64,000 bases of DNA from Eutrigla gurnardus (GCA_963514095.1 OY741270.1:19690554-19754553); one strand, 5' to 3'; positions 1 to 10,052 are shown, counted from the stretch's first letter. Translations and numbers: made by a program. Notes: a model not told the origin generated them from the sequence alone.

Positions 1-18
1 CTTCTTTTTTTTTGGTGT

Positions 19-33
19 GGGGGGGGGGGGGGG
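19..33. repeat. (G)15 homopolymer
   Basis: An uninterrupted run of 15 G follows a T-rich start. It is simple sequence and prone to length variation or assembly error. Confidence 0.95.
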
Positions 34-804
34 AGTGAGCGCACACACTTGCATACCTCACAGTGAGTAAGCTGGAGACAGCGAGAGGAAGATGAAAAAA
101 AAAAAGTTATTAAATATTGATGGTTACCTTCCAGTCCATATGGGTCAAAGACAGGAAACGTGTTCTTTCCTGTTTGATTATATTGGAACAGAAGAAGCTC
201 AAAGATAGACACGGGATGGTAGAAGTATTCGATGGGCCTGCTTATTTTAACTGCTGCACAGGTGTTCTCAATGAAGAAGCCCATTCATGGACTCACTTAA
301 TGTTTAAAAAAAGAAAAGAAAAGAGGAGCGGGATGAAAGAATAATAGAAAAGAAAAAAGAAGAAGGAGGAAAACATCAAAGCTCCGACAGAAGAAGTTTC
401 AATCAATTCATAAATGCCTCTGGACTGGAGTTGTTCTCAGTTGCAAGGGAGAGAAAGGAGCTCCATCCTTTTAAATGATATAGTCGGTTTAATGGAAATG
501 TTAAGGGGAGGTTAAATTAATATGACCTGTAGAAAACGCCTTAATGTATTTACCACATGGACATCTATTGTAACTGTAGATCCAAACAAAGGGTGACTAG
601 AATGAGATATTACCGCATCACAGAACATTACTCCTGTCGCACTCGGACCAATTTCTCTTGGCTGTATTGTGAGTAGTATATATGTGGGCGACAGGAACAG
701 ATAATCAGTTGTTTAGCTGTCCTCTTCTTCCCACAGGAAAGAGCTGACAGCTTTAGGCCATCACTTAGGTCATGTATTAGAGGGCTGCTGCAGTGCCTTG
801 GTGT

Positions 805-805
<1 letters not shown>
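34..805. other. Non-coding stretch with polypurine tract
   Basis: No gene is seen. The longest open frame (117-344, 75 codons) has no recognisable domain. Positions 306-374 are almost pure A/G (A-rich with AAGAAG and GAGGA steps), which is simple sequence. The rest is unique-looking AT-rich DNA. Confidence 0.6.

Positions 806-859
<54 letters not shown>
806..859. repeat. (CA)27 microsatellite
   Basis: A perfect CA dinucleotide array of 54 bp. Open frames reading through it on either strand are artefacts giving Cys-Val or Thr-His runs. Confidence 0.97.
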
Positions 860-860
<1 letters not shown>

Positions 861-967
861 CAGATGGAGTCCTGAGTGACACGTCCTGGCAGAGGAAGGT
901 TACATCATGTAAATAATGTGAAACTCTGCCAGACTTTAATGACATCAGATTTTAATTCCTTCTATGC

Positions 968-992
968 CACACACACACACACACACACACAC
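968..992. repeat. (CA)12 microsatellite
   Basis: A short perfect CA array about 110 bp downstream of the longer CA array at 806-859. Confidence 0.95.
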
Positions 993-1062
993 CCAGCTAT
1001 TGCATCTGAAAATGATATTTATGCTAATTATGAACTTGATGATGACATTTTAACTTAATGTC

Positions 1063-1080
1063 TTTTTTTTTTTTTTTTTT
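1063..1080. repeat. (T)18 homopolymer
   Basis: Eighteen consecutive T. A ten-C run follows at 1133-1142. Confidence 0.95.
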
Positions 1081-1142
1081 GTTAAGTTCAAAACGCTCAC
1101 TCGCAACAATCGAGGCATTTTCGCAGATATCTCCCCCCCCCC

Positions 1143-2090
1143 GCTCGACGGCCGCGGACCCCTGCTAACCATATGCCGCTGAAAACTGATTATTAGATTT
1201 GATTAATGTGTATCATACACAATTACTGAAATATAATTGAACACAGTGGTCGTTTTTTGGCACCGCTCCCTGACAGTGGACATGTGCCGACACGACTGAG
1301 GGAGCTAAAAAGGCCAAGCAGCTGCAGAGGCAGACGTGCCTTCTGCTTGAGCCAACAAGGAAAAAAAAAAAAGAAAGGAAAGAAAGAAGAGAAAACTGTT
1401 ATATGTCGAAAGTATATTTCACTGTATTGTTTACTTAGAAGCCCCCAGATGTTGTGAACATGTGGATGTTTTATATGGTAGTTAACAGCAGGTCACGCTT
1501 GGACTGCCACTCCCTCAGAAACAATTAATAAACCGTAAACAGCCTAACGTCCTCTCCGCTGAGCATTAGGTTCACACAGCTTCCACGCAGAGAAGAAAGG
1601 CAGTGAAAATCCGCTTTTGGTTCAGTGGGGGGGGGTTTCTTTTAACTTTTTTTAACAACTCCTCCGCCGCAGAGCTGTGGCTGTATAAATAAGGCGGTTC
1701 GTTTGACCGGCCGCTTGCCACGTTCGGTAAAGCGATCGCGGCGCTGAACTCCCTGACCCGGGCTTGTTGTTGTTTTGCTGCCGTACGCAGACACCTCATC
1801 CGAAATGTAAGATTAGTTTGTTTCGAGCGGGGCTTGTTCCGACATGATACAAGTAAATATAGCCGGTCGTCTGGTGGCGTCTGGTCTGATTAGTGTGCCA
1901 TGAAAGGCTCCATTGAGCCCAGGAATCTGGTTTATGCAACATGTCCAATTATAAATATAATAAATGGATGAGTAGATCCCAGCTTTGAAGGCAGATGGAG
2001 AATTCATCACAACAAACGACCCTAAATGGGGGAAAATGTGTAGCTACTTTTTTTTTTCTTCTTTTACACACACAAATTTGATTCTGAAGC
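1143..2090. other. Non-coding stretch, CpG-rich around 1.68-1.80 kb
   Basis: No gene is seen. Open frames are under 80 codons and anonymous. The notable part is 1684-1800, where a TATAAAT is followed by CpG-rich sequence (listed separately). An A/G-rich tract lies near 1360-1391. Confidence 0.6.
1684..1800 (+). promoter_or_regulatory. Weak promoter-like patch: TATA box plus CpG-rich DNA
   Basis: TATAAAT at 1684-1690 is followed by GC- and CpG-rich sequence holding GACCGGCCGC, an SgfI-like GCGATCGC and CCCGGG. This resembles a TATA promoter with GC-rich initiator DNA, with a start expected near 1714. No open frame of note follows and TATA-like words are common, so this is weak inference. Confidence 0.15.
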
Positions 2091-2111
2091 AAAAAAAAAA
2101 AAAAAAAAAAA
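2091..2111. repeat. (A)21 homopolymer
   Basis: Twenty-one consecutive A. No SINE-like body with A/B boxes is evident upstream, so it is not called a retroposon tail. Confidence 0.95.
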
Positions 2112-3834
2112 GATTATTCGTATAAATACAGTTTCAAACGTGCATTTTCGGGCTGAGTCACCACGCATGGCTTATCTTTTACCCAGGATCCTCAGGCAGG
2201 GGTGAGGGGTCACCCAGCCATCAGAGGAAGCCATCACTGAGGAGCTGACCCCTCCACTGGCCCCCACCTTTCATCTGTCCCTCTGATTAGTTTGCCCATG
2301 TGACAGATGGCAACTTAAAATGAAACGCCCCACAGAAACCCTCCCGGGAGAATCTCTCAGGCAAGATATAATATATATATATAAAAATACACACACACAC
2401 ATTCTTGCTGCTCTGCTAGTGAGTGCACTTTCAATTACAAGAGGAGAGGTGTGCCTTCAGATGTTCACTGCTCATGGCTCAGAGCTCTGCTTGGTCTGTT
2501 GGCTTCTCGAGAGTAAATCTATCCACTTGGGTTCGGCGGCGTATCGGGTGTCCTCCGCCTCGTCTCTCATACGTGATTGGTGTGTACCTAGCCCTGCAGC
2601 TGCAGATGAGACTCTGCTTGATGTGGTGGCATCCAATATCCATTCAATCTAGACATTATGTAATGGACAGCTCACAGAGGTTCAAACTAAGCCTCACAGC
2701 CACTCTGTCTCACCGGCATGTGCTCGCTGTGCTTCCAGGAGGAGGAAGTGAATTGTTACCACTTTTCTTCTTTTTTTTTTCCGCATATGAAAATGACACA
2801 ATTCGTCTCTACCTATAGTGGCGACGGGACAAAACAAAGTGCATCATGGGTCTAAAGGTGCTCTTAAGACAACAGGGCACCTTTCGTACGAGTTGATTTC
2901 GAGGTCTCCCGCCACAGCCCACTTAGAGGGAGTGTAGGCTGCGTTGATGCACTCATCAGGGGGTGATTTGGCCGCTCGGCGAGGAGACCTATTGCTCATC
3001 AGAACGCTATCCGCCATGCTGATTGAGTCATATGTAGAGCCGCTGGGATAATTTGTCGCAGGCCCGCCAGGTCAATGGGCTTTGATTGGAACACGTACGA
3101 ACTTGAGGATTTTTTTCCACCGAGTTGAGTACTCTCACACCCGCGCTCCGTCTCGAGATCGCCGCGTTCTTGATTCAGTCTCCCTAAAGATTCCCGAGTT
3201 ACGCCCCCTGCCTCATTTCATCCTCTTTTTTTTTTTTCAAACTTGATTCCGAACTATCCACCTCTCCTTTTGGTCCCCGTGTTTCTTTCTGCTCTCTTCC
3301 TATATTTCCCTGGCCTCTCCCTGGCCTCAGCCCGGGGGCCCCGCTCCGCCTGTTGAAAGGTAACAGAATCTTTCGGAATGACCCACTGAAATCGCCGGGT
3401 TGATTCACTGATGTTTCTGTCAAGGAGAAGCACAAAGTACAGAACTGTATTTCGCCCCCTCACACACACACACAAAGCTAGAGGTGTCCATTACAGCGAA
3501 GATCTGTGTAAAAAGTGAAGAAAAAAGGAGCCGTGAGCCTGACTGACCTGTTTTAATGTGACAGAGAGAAGAGGAGATCAGCACAAACCCCACGCACAAA
3601 AGCACATGCCCGAGAAGAACACGAAACCTTGTCTGACACACCTGTTCGGTTTTTTTTGCTGTTAAGTTGGAAACGTTCAAACATGTGGCTTAGCTGGGGA
3701 GCTGTAACGCTGCCAAACGCTTGAATATACAAGTTCAGCTGTGCACTGTAACTTTTAACACAACGAGTGGAAATCGCAGCCTTGGCACCCCCATAAGCCG
3801 AGAAAAACTCCGTTCCCCTTCGTTACCTTTCTCC
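2112..3834. other. Non-coding stretch; possible conserved element at 2.85-3.1 kb
   Basis: No gene is seen. The 131- and 110-codon overlapping frames at 2320-2818 are in different frames, lack domains and end in a T-run. Positions 2850-3110 are repeat-free and of balanced composition, with an 8-bp inverted repeat (AAAGGTGC at 2854-2861, GCACCTTT at 2877-2884). This could be a regulatory element, but nothing proves it. A T-run sits at 3229-3238. Confidence 0.5.
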
Positions 3835-3880
3835 AGAAAAAAAAAAAGGAAGGAGGGGGGGGGGGAAAGAAAAGAGAAAG
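3835..3880 (+). repeat. Polypurine tract with G11 core
   Basis: Forty-six consecutive purines: A-rich, then GGAAGGA, then eleven G (3855-3865), then A/G. Long homopurine blocks can adopt triplex (H-DNA) structures. This is simple sequence with no coding role. Confidence 0.85.
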
Positions 3881-4293
3881 ACAGCAAGGGCTTGAAAAGA
3901 GGGAGGAAGAAAGGATGTTGGACTTGAATAACTTCCAGAAGGAGCGACGGCAAAAATACCTGCAGTGGGGTTTCAGAAAAAAAACCCACAAGATCTTTCA
4001 TCCGACTGTTTTGGCATCACCGGGTGGGGAGCCTCGGCACTGACCATAACATAGGTATGCCTAATCCCTTTTCATCTACAATATCGCACAAAGGGAGTAT
4101 CTGTCCGCGTGAAGAGGGAGATTCTGCCGAACATAAAAGGCGGACGGGGGGAGTGTTGCATGTCTGTACCAACATTGTCCTGGTCCTTATTATTCTTTGC
4201 ACATAGCTGTAAGTCTAAACAAGGCCCGCTTCCTGAGGAGGACTGCTGTGCACTCGCTGCACTCACACCGGCCCTGGTGTTGTTCTGCTCCAG

Positions 4294-4340
4294 CGTGTGT
4301 GTGTGTGTGTTAGTGAGTGTGTGTTCGTGTGTGTGTGTGC
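4294..4340. repeat. Imperfect (TG)n microsatellite
   Basis: TG steps interrupted by TTAGTGAG and TTCG. It lies among several simple repeats between 4.3 and 5.4 kb. Confidence 0.9.
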
Positions 4341-4473
4341 GAGGCTGCTGCGCTGTTGAGATGACCCTGCTTTCTTTCTATAGGGGCTTTCACTCTGCAA
4401 GAGCTCAGCCCCTGTAAAGAGGGAGCCTGTGCTGGTACCTCTCTTAGCCTCTCTTTCTTGTGCAGGCGTCTCT

Positions 4474-4484
<11 letters not shown>

Positions 4485-4530
<46 letters not shown>
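4485..4530. repeat. (CT)23 microsatellite
   Basis: A perfect CT array followed at once by a short GCA/CAG run (CAACAGCAGCAGCAG). Frames on the minus strand through it give meaningless Arg-Glu repeats. Confidence 0.97.
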
Positions 4531-4534
<4 letters not shown>

Positions 4535-4629
4535 CAGCAGCAGCAGCTTGAGTACTTCCAGCTGCCGACATTGAATACCGCCTCCCACACACGCACACAC
4601 TCGCAGGTACAAACCGGTCCACTATAGAA

Positions 4630-4676
4630 CACATGTACACACACACGCGCACACACGCACGCACATATACACATAC
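4630..4676. repeat. Imperfect (CA)n microsatellite
   Basis: CA steps mixed with CG and TA (CACGCGCACACACGCACG). Alternating purine-pyrimidine sequence of this kind can form Z-DNA. Confidence 0.85.
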
Positions 4677-4933
4677 CTCCCTCATTAACTGGGTGCCTGC
4701 AGTAGTTTCTCATTGCCGCTGCATTTGTCCTTCTCCCGCCTTTATGTGTGCTGCGTTTACGGCGTGGGCCTACAGTACGTAAACGGCGGTCCCTTCGCCC
4801 TCATCCACCCTCTCCAGACAGGGTGGATGTGGGTGAAAAACTTCCAGCAAAGCTTAAACCAAACAAACAGAAAACTGGGGAAACAGCGATTCAAATCTGT
4901 TGGCGGCCTGGTAGGGAAATACAGATGTACATG

Positions 4934-4959
4934 CACACACCCACACACACACACACACA
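4934..4959. repeat. (CA)n microsatellite
   Basis: A CA array with one CC interruption. The flanking sequence at 4700-5340 shows no gene. A short inverted repeat, CGTTTACG (4754-4761) and CGTAAACG (4778-4785), lies just upstream. Confidence 0.93.
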
Positions 4960-5345
4960 GACAGGAGGACAGACTCAGAGTCCCTCAGAAGCAGCAGTAT
5001 GTCTGTCAGCTCTTTCATCGTGTTATGAAATAAGAGGAGAGCACCAGAGGAACCTGTTGCCGGGCTATAAGACTGAAGCAACCCAGGGTAAAAAATGGTA
5101 ATGCAAGGCGAGAGCGGCGGCAGGGGTTTGCCAGGGTGTAACCATAGCTGCTAAACTTGCATTCAGGCCTTTTCCCGAGCTGAGCTCGGGGTATGCAGAC
5201 GACCTAGGGGCTGGAGACTTAGGGAGGACTTTAAGCCTCTTTGTCAAGCTCCTCGGAGCTCAGTCGACCGCTGTGAAGAGGCCAGGGCATGCAGCTGTCT
5301 AGCAACAAGAACCCCTCATACCACAGATACTGGCCTGTGGTTAAG

Positions 5346-5347
<2 letters not shown>

Positions 5348-5383
<36 letters not shown>

Positions 5384-5388
5384 GTGTG
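5348..5388. repeat. (GT)n microsatellite
   Basis: About 41 bp of GT with a single GC interruption. Confidence 0.95.
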
Positions 5389-5709
5389 GTTTGTATTGTG
5401 TGCCTGCACATGTGGGTTTGAATATGTGAAAGTGGACCCTTGATGAATATCGCACCAGGTGAGACACTAGGTATGTGGATACACTGTTTACTGTATAGGT
5501 TAAGTTATTTAACAGTTTGTCCAAACAGTTATTTGCGAAAAAAAGAGAGAAAAAGAACACTAGGTTCACATTTTGGCAACGTCATGTTCCTCCATCATGA
5601 ATTCAAAATCCTCAGTCCTCATTAAAAAAAAATAACTTTTACACAAAATGAGGAGTTGTGTCCCACATCACTTACATCGAAATCCCCTAAACTGACAGAG
5701 AGGGATCTC
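5389..5709. other. Unassigned non-coding stretch
   Basis: No gene, no long open frame and no clear repeat. It runs up to the left edge of the interspersed element that begins near 5710. Confidence 0.6.
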
Positions 5710-6040
5710 TCTGTATAATATAAGTGGATGTAGTCACCATGACGCCACGAGTTCAGCATTTTGTCCATCATGTTGTTGTTTTTTGCAACCAGGAGTGACA
5801 CCAGAGGGTGGAGCCATGTAACTAAACACTGAATAAGACGTCAAAATCTTCCAATTGACTTTCACGAGATGTGAAAGGCTTACCTGTCAATCACAAGGTG
5901 GCCACACTCTAAAGCACACCCTGCTTTATCGTCTGGGTGACTAAATGGGACCATAATTTACAAAATGTAAATCATGCTGACTCGAAAACTAGCGATTGAG
6001 ACCATAAGCTCATGTTTGCAATGTTTTCTGTAGTTAAAAA

Positions 6041-6274
6041 ATCGTTTTCTTTTTACTTTACTTTTTTTTTGTTGCACTGTTTCATTGTTGTTTTATTTAT
6101 GTCTCACATGCTGCCTTTTAAATTACTTTGTTTTTGTATTATTTATGTATTTTTATACTTTAGATGTTACATTGTTTGGCATTATGTGGACAGCAAACAA
6201 AGAATTTAATTGTACAGGGGAACACGCTTCTTTACTGTGCATATGATAATAAACACTTTGAATCTTGAATTAAA
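6041..6274 (+). mobile_element. L2-like LINE 3' end, inserted in the older element
   Basis: A T-rich segment ends in ACAGGGGAACACGCTTCTTT, ACTGTGCATATGATAATAAA and a TTGAATCTTGAATT tail. This resembles the 3' ends of fish L2/CR1-type non-LTR elements, which finish in a short tandem tail rather than poly(A). It is 5'-truncated, with no reverse-transcriptase sequence present. Host-element sequence resumes at about 6275. Part of the host (the segment matching GAGAAGTAGGGTGATTTTGT in copy 2) is missing at the left junction, so insertion came with a deletion or the boundary has decayed. Confidence 0.6.
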
Positions 6275-6313
6275 TCTTCTATACGATCTGACTTCTTTTT
6301 GGAACTGGAGGAA

Positions 6314-6321
6314 TCACCCTC
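6314..6321. repeat. Left target-site duplication of the hAT element
   Basis: TCACCCTC here matches TCTCCCTC at 7312-7319 in 7 of 8 positions, immediately outside the inverted ends. Eight-bp duplications are the hallmark of hAT-type transposition. Confidence 0.8.
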
Positions 6322-6394
6322 TAGGGTTGTCAAAAAAATTCATACTCGATAAATAATCAATACTAAAAATTAGTATCTGATTTGATACTAACTT

Positions 6395-6416
6395 GCAAAA
6401 GTATCGATACTTTTGC
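6395..6416. repeat. 22-bp perfect palindrome in hAT subterminal region
   Basis: The sequence is its own reverse complement, centred on AGTATCGATACT, about 75 bp inside the left end. Subterminal repeats of this sort often bind transposase. This assignment is inference. Confidence 0.85.
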
Positions 6417-6668
6417 CGTCAACAATCCAGCCTCCTCCAGTTGACATATAACTTCCCAGAGCAGCACTGAAGCTACACAGCTAGCAGCTGAACGGACAAA
6501 CGCTAGTTCACGTTAACAACAATACAACTGAACACAGCTAGCGCTGCAGCTGGAGGGCCTTCGCTACCAGTTTTAGTAGAAAATTAACAAAGCAAAAGTT
6601 CTGTTTGGAAGTATTTAGCATACGAGGCTGGGGAAAGGCTAGGGATGTCAAGCCGATATGCTAGCAAT

Positions 6669-6767
6669 GCTAAAGAAGTGGCAACTAGGTCGAGTAGCAC
6701 AACAAACGTTGCGAAGCGCCTTAAAGACCTACACCACTGTCTTTATGGGGACCTTAGAGACTCAGGA
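6669..6767 (+). pseudogene. BED-type zinc-finger remnant of hAT transposase
   Basis: The frame starting at 6669 reads AKEVATRSSSTTNVAKRLKD, followed by LHHCLYGDL. This resembles the second half of a BED zinc finger (a K-E-V-x-T-R stretch, then S/G-T-T-N-x-x-K-x-L-K-D and an H-H or H-P-x-x-Y ending), found at the N terminus of many hAT transposases. The upstream CxxC pair is not recognisable and no RNase-H-like catalytic domain follows. It is therefore a broken leftover in a deleted element rather than a gene. Confidence rests on motif similarity seen by eye. Confidence 0.5.
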
Positions 6768-7311
6768 AAGCTCCCGTTTCAACAACATTGAGGTTTTCGA
6801 TCAGGTCTTTTGAGTTATCATAACGCTAGCGGCTAACGGCTAAAAACAGTAATGATGCAGCTAGGCAGCTAACGTCATCAGTCCTGCCCGTCTAACGGCG
6901 AGGCGTTAATTTAACAGGATAATACAATAGCGTGTGTTATGTGAAAAGTCAACCAGCAGAGACAGAACCAGTAGCAGTTTGCTCTACCAACTCTATTTGA
7001 CCAGCAATGAAAATATGGTGCCAAGTCACCAAAAACACAGGAAATAAACAGGAATATAGCTGAATACATATAATATAAATCATATATAATAAAAAGTAAT
7101 AATAACAAAAATACACACCCTACAGTTATGTTACCGTGTTTTCTTATGTTTTGTTATTGTTATTTTATGTTATTGATTTGTATTGTTGTAATCTTTACTT
7201 ACCTTACCTCTTCATTTTTATAAATTTTCTCCCTATGGTATCGGTAATGATATTGAGTGTTTTCCTGGGTATCGGTATCAACTTTCAAATTCTAGTATCG
7301 TGACAACCCTA

Positions 7312-7319
7312 TCTCCCTC
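7312..7319. repeat. Right target-site duplication of the hAT element
   Basis: TCTCCCTC, partner of 6314-6321 with one mismatch. The host element continues directly with TGCTGGCTATTA, as in copy 2 near 19240. Confidence 0.8.
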
Positions 7320-7354
7320 TGCTGGCTATTAAAAATAAAGCAAGATAAAGGCAC

Positions 7355-8308
7355 TAATTAATCATGACCCATTATCAACGCTTGCGATCTAAGTTGCTTA
7401 TAATAAACGCCTCATTTACACGACGTGGGATCTGTCGCCACAGTCGTGCTCTCGAATCCTGGTGAAGTGCGCCGCAGACGGAGCCCGAGACAATCGGACG
7501 ACGCGGTTAAAACCTACTCGTTGTCGTTCCATGAAAAGCGTTATCATTGAAAGTAACACCTTCTTTGGAATGCCACAGAACCGCCTGGAGACACGGAGGA
7601 GCTGGTTTTATGAAGCCCGTCGCTGCGCCGCTCCAAATGAGCCGTGGTGAATTCTTCACCGCCAGTCGATCCCTGGGGAGGCAGTCAAGAAAACCCTATT
7701 ATATTTGGGGGCAGGCACCGCTCAAACTGACAGCAACTGCTGCGACAGCAAAGCTCACAGAAAGAGAGAGAGAGGGAGGGAGAGAGAGAGAGGTGTTCGC
7801 CATCTATACATGACAACAGAGTAAATTGCACACACGTTGGTCTCATTTGCTTTGGATGGTGGAAGGGTACAAAGAACAATGGACTTTTGAGGTTTCAAAT
7901 CGCACAAACGGTCTGAATTATGCAAACAACTCAAATTCTGAATGACTCCGTTGTCGCTCTTGTCTTATGAACCGTGCAATGCTGGTTTCACTGTTCTTAA
8001 AAACAGTTGTTGCTGTTGCTGAATATCATTTGAACAGTGTATGACTAACAGATTTGTTCATTTTGAAGTTGCACACTTTTGTGATGCTCAAACCAATTTA
8101 AGATCATTTGTTAGTTACATATTTATATTTCTAGCCCCACATTGCTCAAATGGTGACACAGAAAAACCACAACCCTACCATGGAATTCTTCTGCAGCAGG
8201 GCAATTACTGCAGGGATGTGGTCAGAAGTCCCCTTCTCCGCGATATATATGTACGAAACATTAAAGCAAACAGCAAAAAAATCATAAACAAGAACAGAGC
8301 AGAGGCAT
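7355..8308. other. Non-coding stretch with GA tract
   Basis: No gene is seen. An imperfect GA microsatellite lies at 7764-7792. The 88- and 106-codon frames here have no domain, and the second runs into a G-tract. The 7850-8250 segment is AT-rich and unique-looking. Confidence 0.6.
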
Positions 8309-8331
8309 GGGTGGGTGGGGGGGCGGGGGGG
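8309..8331 (+). other. G-quadruplex motif
   Basis: GGGTGGGT, then seven G, C and seven G. Four G-runs with one-base loops make a canonical intramolecular quadruplex pattern on the + strand. Confidence 0.8.
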
Positions 8332-8494
8332 CACGCATGTTTGTTTCAATCTGAGGGATAACATGGAAAAGGTCAAGTCTGAGTCGGCAGATCGCACATA
8401 ATCACCTCCCACACAATGCTGCTGCCCTATTCCACAGTAGCCACCTGATGAGAGGGGGAGGTAGATAGACAGGGAGAGAAGAGACAGACAGATA

Positions 8495-8498
<4 letters not shown>

Positions 8499-8558
<60 letters not shown>
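8499..8558. repeat. (GA)30 microsatellite
   Basis: A near-perfect GA array of 60 bp. Minus-strand frames through it give Ser-Leu runs that are artefacts. Confidence 0.97.
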
Positions 8559-8561
<3 letters not shown>

Positions 8562-10052
8562 GAGGAAAGAAAGTCTGAAGCAAGAGGAGGAGGCATTATC
8601 ATTCCAAACATCAACCCCATAGCAGATGTGCTGCTTGTCTTGGGCTGTGAAGGAGTGGCGTGTGACCCGGTTCACCTGAAGCCAAATGAAAGATTGACTG
8701 ACTGACTCACCCCACCATGCCATGGTGTGTGCACGCTCCACCAACAACTATGGGATGCAGGTCCTGGAAATGATCTAGGGTCTGATTGTCTGAATGCAGG
8801 GCCACAAAGTGAACTAATCAGAAAGTCAACTTTAAGCAGAACAACCAAGCGACAAGAGATTTTTATGCCGATGAGTCGACGGGTGTCTGGACTCAAGGTT
8901 TCTGTGTAATCTTGGATCACAATTGGAGTCTTTAGAAAGACATACACACACACAGGCACATATACTTCTGGCCTTAAAATTACAAATGCACTTACAACCA
9001 AAATAAAATACAATAAAGGTAATTTATTTCTGTGTAGGGAGGAGAATCTGAATTAAGGGTGCAGAAAATGACATAAAATACATTAATGAACAACAACAGA
9101 CCGGGCCTACACATCTGCGCTCAGCTGTAAACATGCATTCACTCTGTGCTACACAAACACCAATCAATATTTAAAGCTGCAGGTCAGTCATTCTGCCCGT
9201 GGCAGCGTGGCATCCCTCCACGACTGAATACAGTAAATCAGCCCTTATCCCACCCCCCTGCCAACGCTTCATTTGTATATGCACGGCAAGAGATTGCACA
9301 CGGAACACACACTGGGCAACCTTGGTGGGAGTAAATAAATCATGTGCACGCGCAACATGTTTCAAAGGGGGGCCCGTACCTGATCAGCGCTAAAGGTAGC
9401 ACACAATTAATGTTTACGCCGGAGGTCACAGGGCAAGGATAAGCAACTTGTCTCGACTGAATGCAAATCGGCTCCATGTATACGCAGCACGCCGCGTATA
9501 AACGCATCCATTCAGGTGCGTATGAAAGGTTGCGAAAGATACAAAAACCTGATTATTAACTGCGATAAAGAAGCAGTAATTATTTCGTATTATTACGCAC
9601 AAGCTATAAATCAGTTCAGCTCAAGTGTTTTTCCCCTCTGTGGTTTTATAGCTGTTGTTTACAGAAATTAAATGCTTTCAAATCGCATTCAGTGACAGAG
9701 AATGTATAGATTGCAGACGTACGGCAATCATATGGCATCAATAGAAGAGTGCAATTGAGTGCTGAGGAGAAAGTATTGAGGAGAAATTAGGCATCTTTGG
9801 ACGTGTCATTCAGCAGAATTATCGCAGCCATTCATGATTTCCGAATAATGTTTGCCGGATGAATTAAGTTCTCCAAATCGGACGTGTGAACCCTCAAATC
9901 ATCTCTTGTCAGAATGAATAATGAAGTCCTACAGACACCGAGATGGGTGACTCTTTCCGCCACATCCAATTAGTTCTCCAGTGCCGTCTGGGTGCCTTTA
10001 CAGTGTCAATCAGCAGGCAGTAAACATTGTCTTTCAGCAGCAGTCTACCTCA
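8559..10052. other. Repeat-poor non-coding stretch; candidate conserved element 9.37-10.02 kb
   Basis: No gene is seen. From about 9370 to 10020 the sequence lacks simple repeats and holds a forkhead-type TGTTTAC (9412-9418), a perfect octamer ATGCAAAT (9461-9468) and several ATTA cores. This profile fits a distal enhancer, but conservation cannot be tested here. A (GACT)3 run sits near 8693-8706. Confidence 0.45.
9461..9468 (+). promoter_or_regulatory. Octamer motif ATGCAAAT
   Basis: A perfect POU-family octamer about 45 bp downstream of a forkhead-type TGTTTAC. The sequence match is certain; function is inferred. Confidence 0.4.

Larger units (their letters stand above)
6322..7311 (+). mobile_element. 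hAT-type DNA transposon, internally deleted (990 bp)
   Basis: The ends are TAGGGTTGTC (6322-6331) and GACAACCCTA (7302-7311), perfect 10-bp terminal inverted repeats. Flanking 8-bp duplications (6314-6321 and 7312-7319) differ at one base. Subterminal sequence at both ends repeats GATAC/GTATC words: a 22-bp perfect palindrome centred on ATCGAT at 6395-6416, and GGTATCGGTATCAAC near 7269-7283. These are plausible transposase-binding sites. A BED zinc-finger remnant lies at 6669-6767. No transposase-length open frame exists, so the copy is non-autonomous and would need a transposase supplied elsewhere. Length, ends and duplication together make the superfamily call firm; the family name is not determined. 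Confidence 0.85.
5710..7354 (+). mobile_element. Old teleost interspersed element, broken by two later insertions (copy 1)
   Basis: The host element lies in pieces at about 5710-6040, 6275-6321 and 7312-7354. Landmarks are TAGTCACCATGACG, GCAACCAGGAGTGACACCAG, GTCAATCACAAGGTGGCCAC, GGGACCATAATTTA, CTAGCGATTGAGACCATAA, CTTCTATACGATCTGACTTC and TGCTGGCTATTA. I remember this arrangement as a common spiny-rayed-fish repeat. That is recall, not a search. The same landmarks recur inverted and uninterrupted at 19217-19622, which shows they form one unit. A LINE fragment (about 6041-6274) and a hAT element (6322-7311) interrupt this copy. No coding capacity is seen, and the class is unknown to me. 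The outer limits are approximate. Confidence 0.75.

Noticed and set aside
2091..2111. Poly(A) tail of a SINE
   Set aside because: No tRNA-like A/B box body or flanking duplication is visible upstream.
4263..4685. 140-codon minus-strand frame
   Set aside because: It is made of translated CT, TG and CA microsatellites.
8146..8583. 145-codon minus-strand frame
   Set aside because: Much of it is Ser-Leu repeat produced by the GA array.
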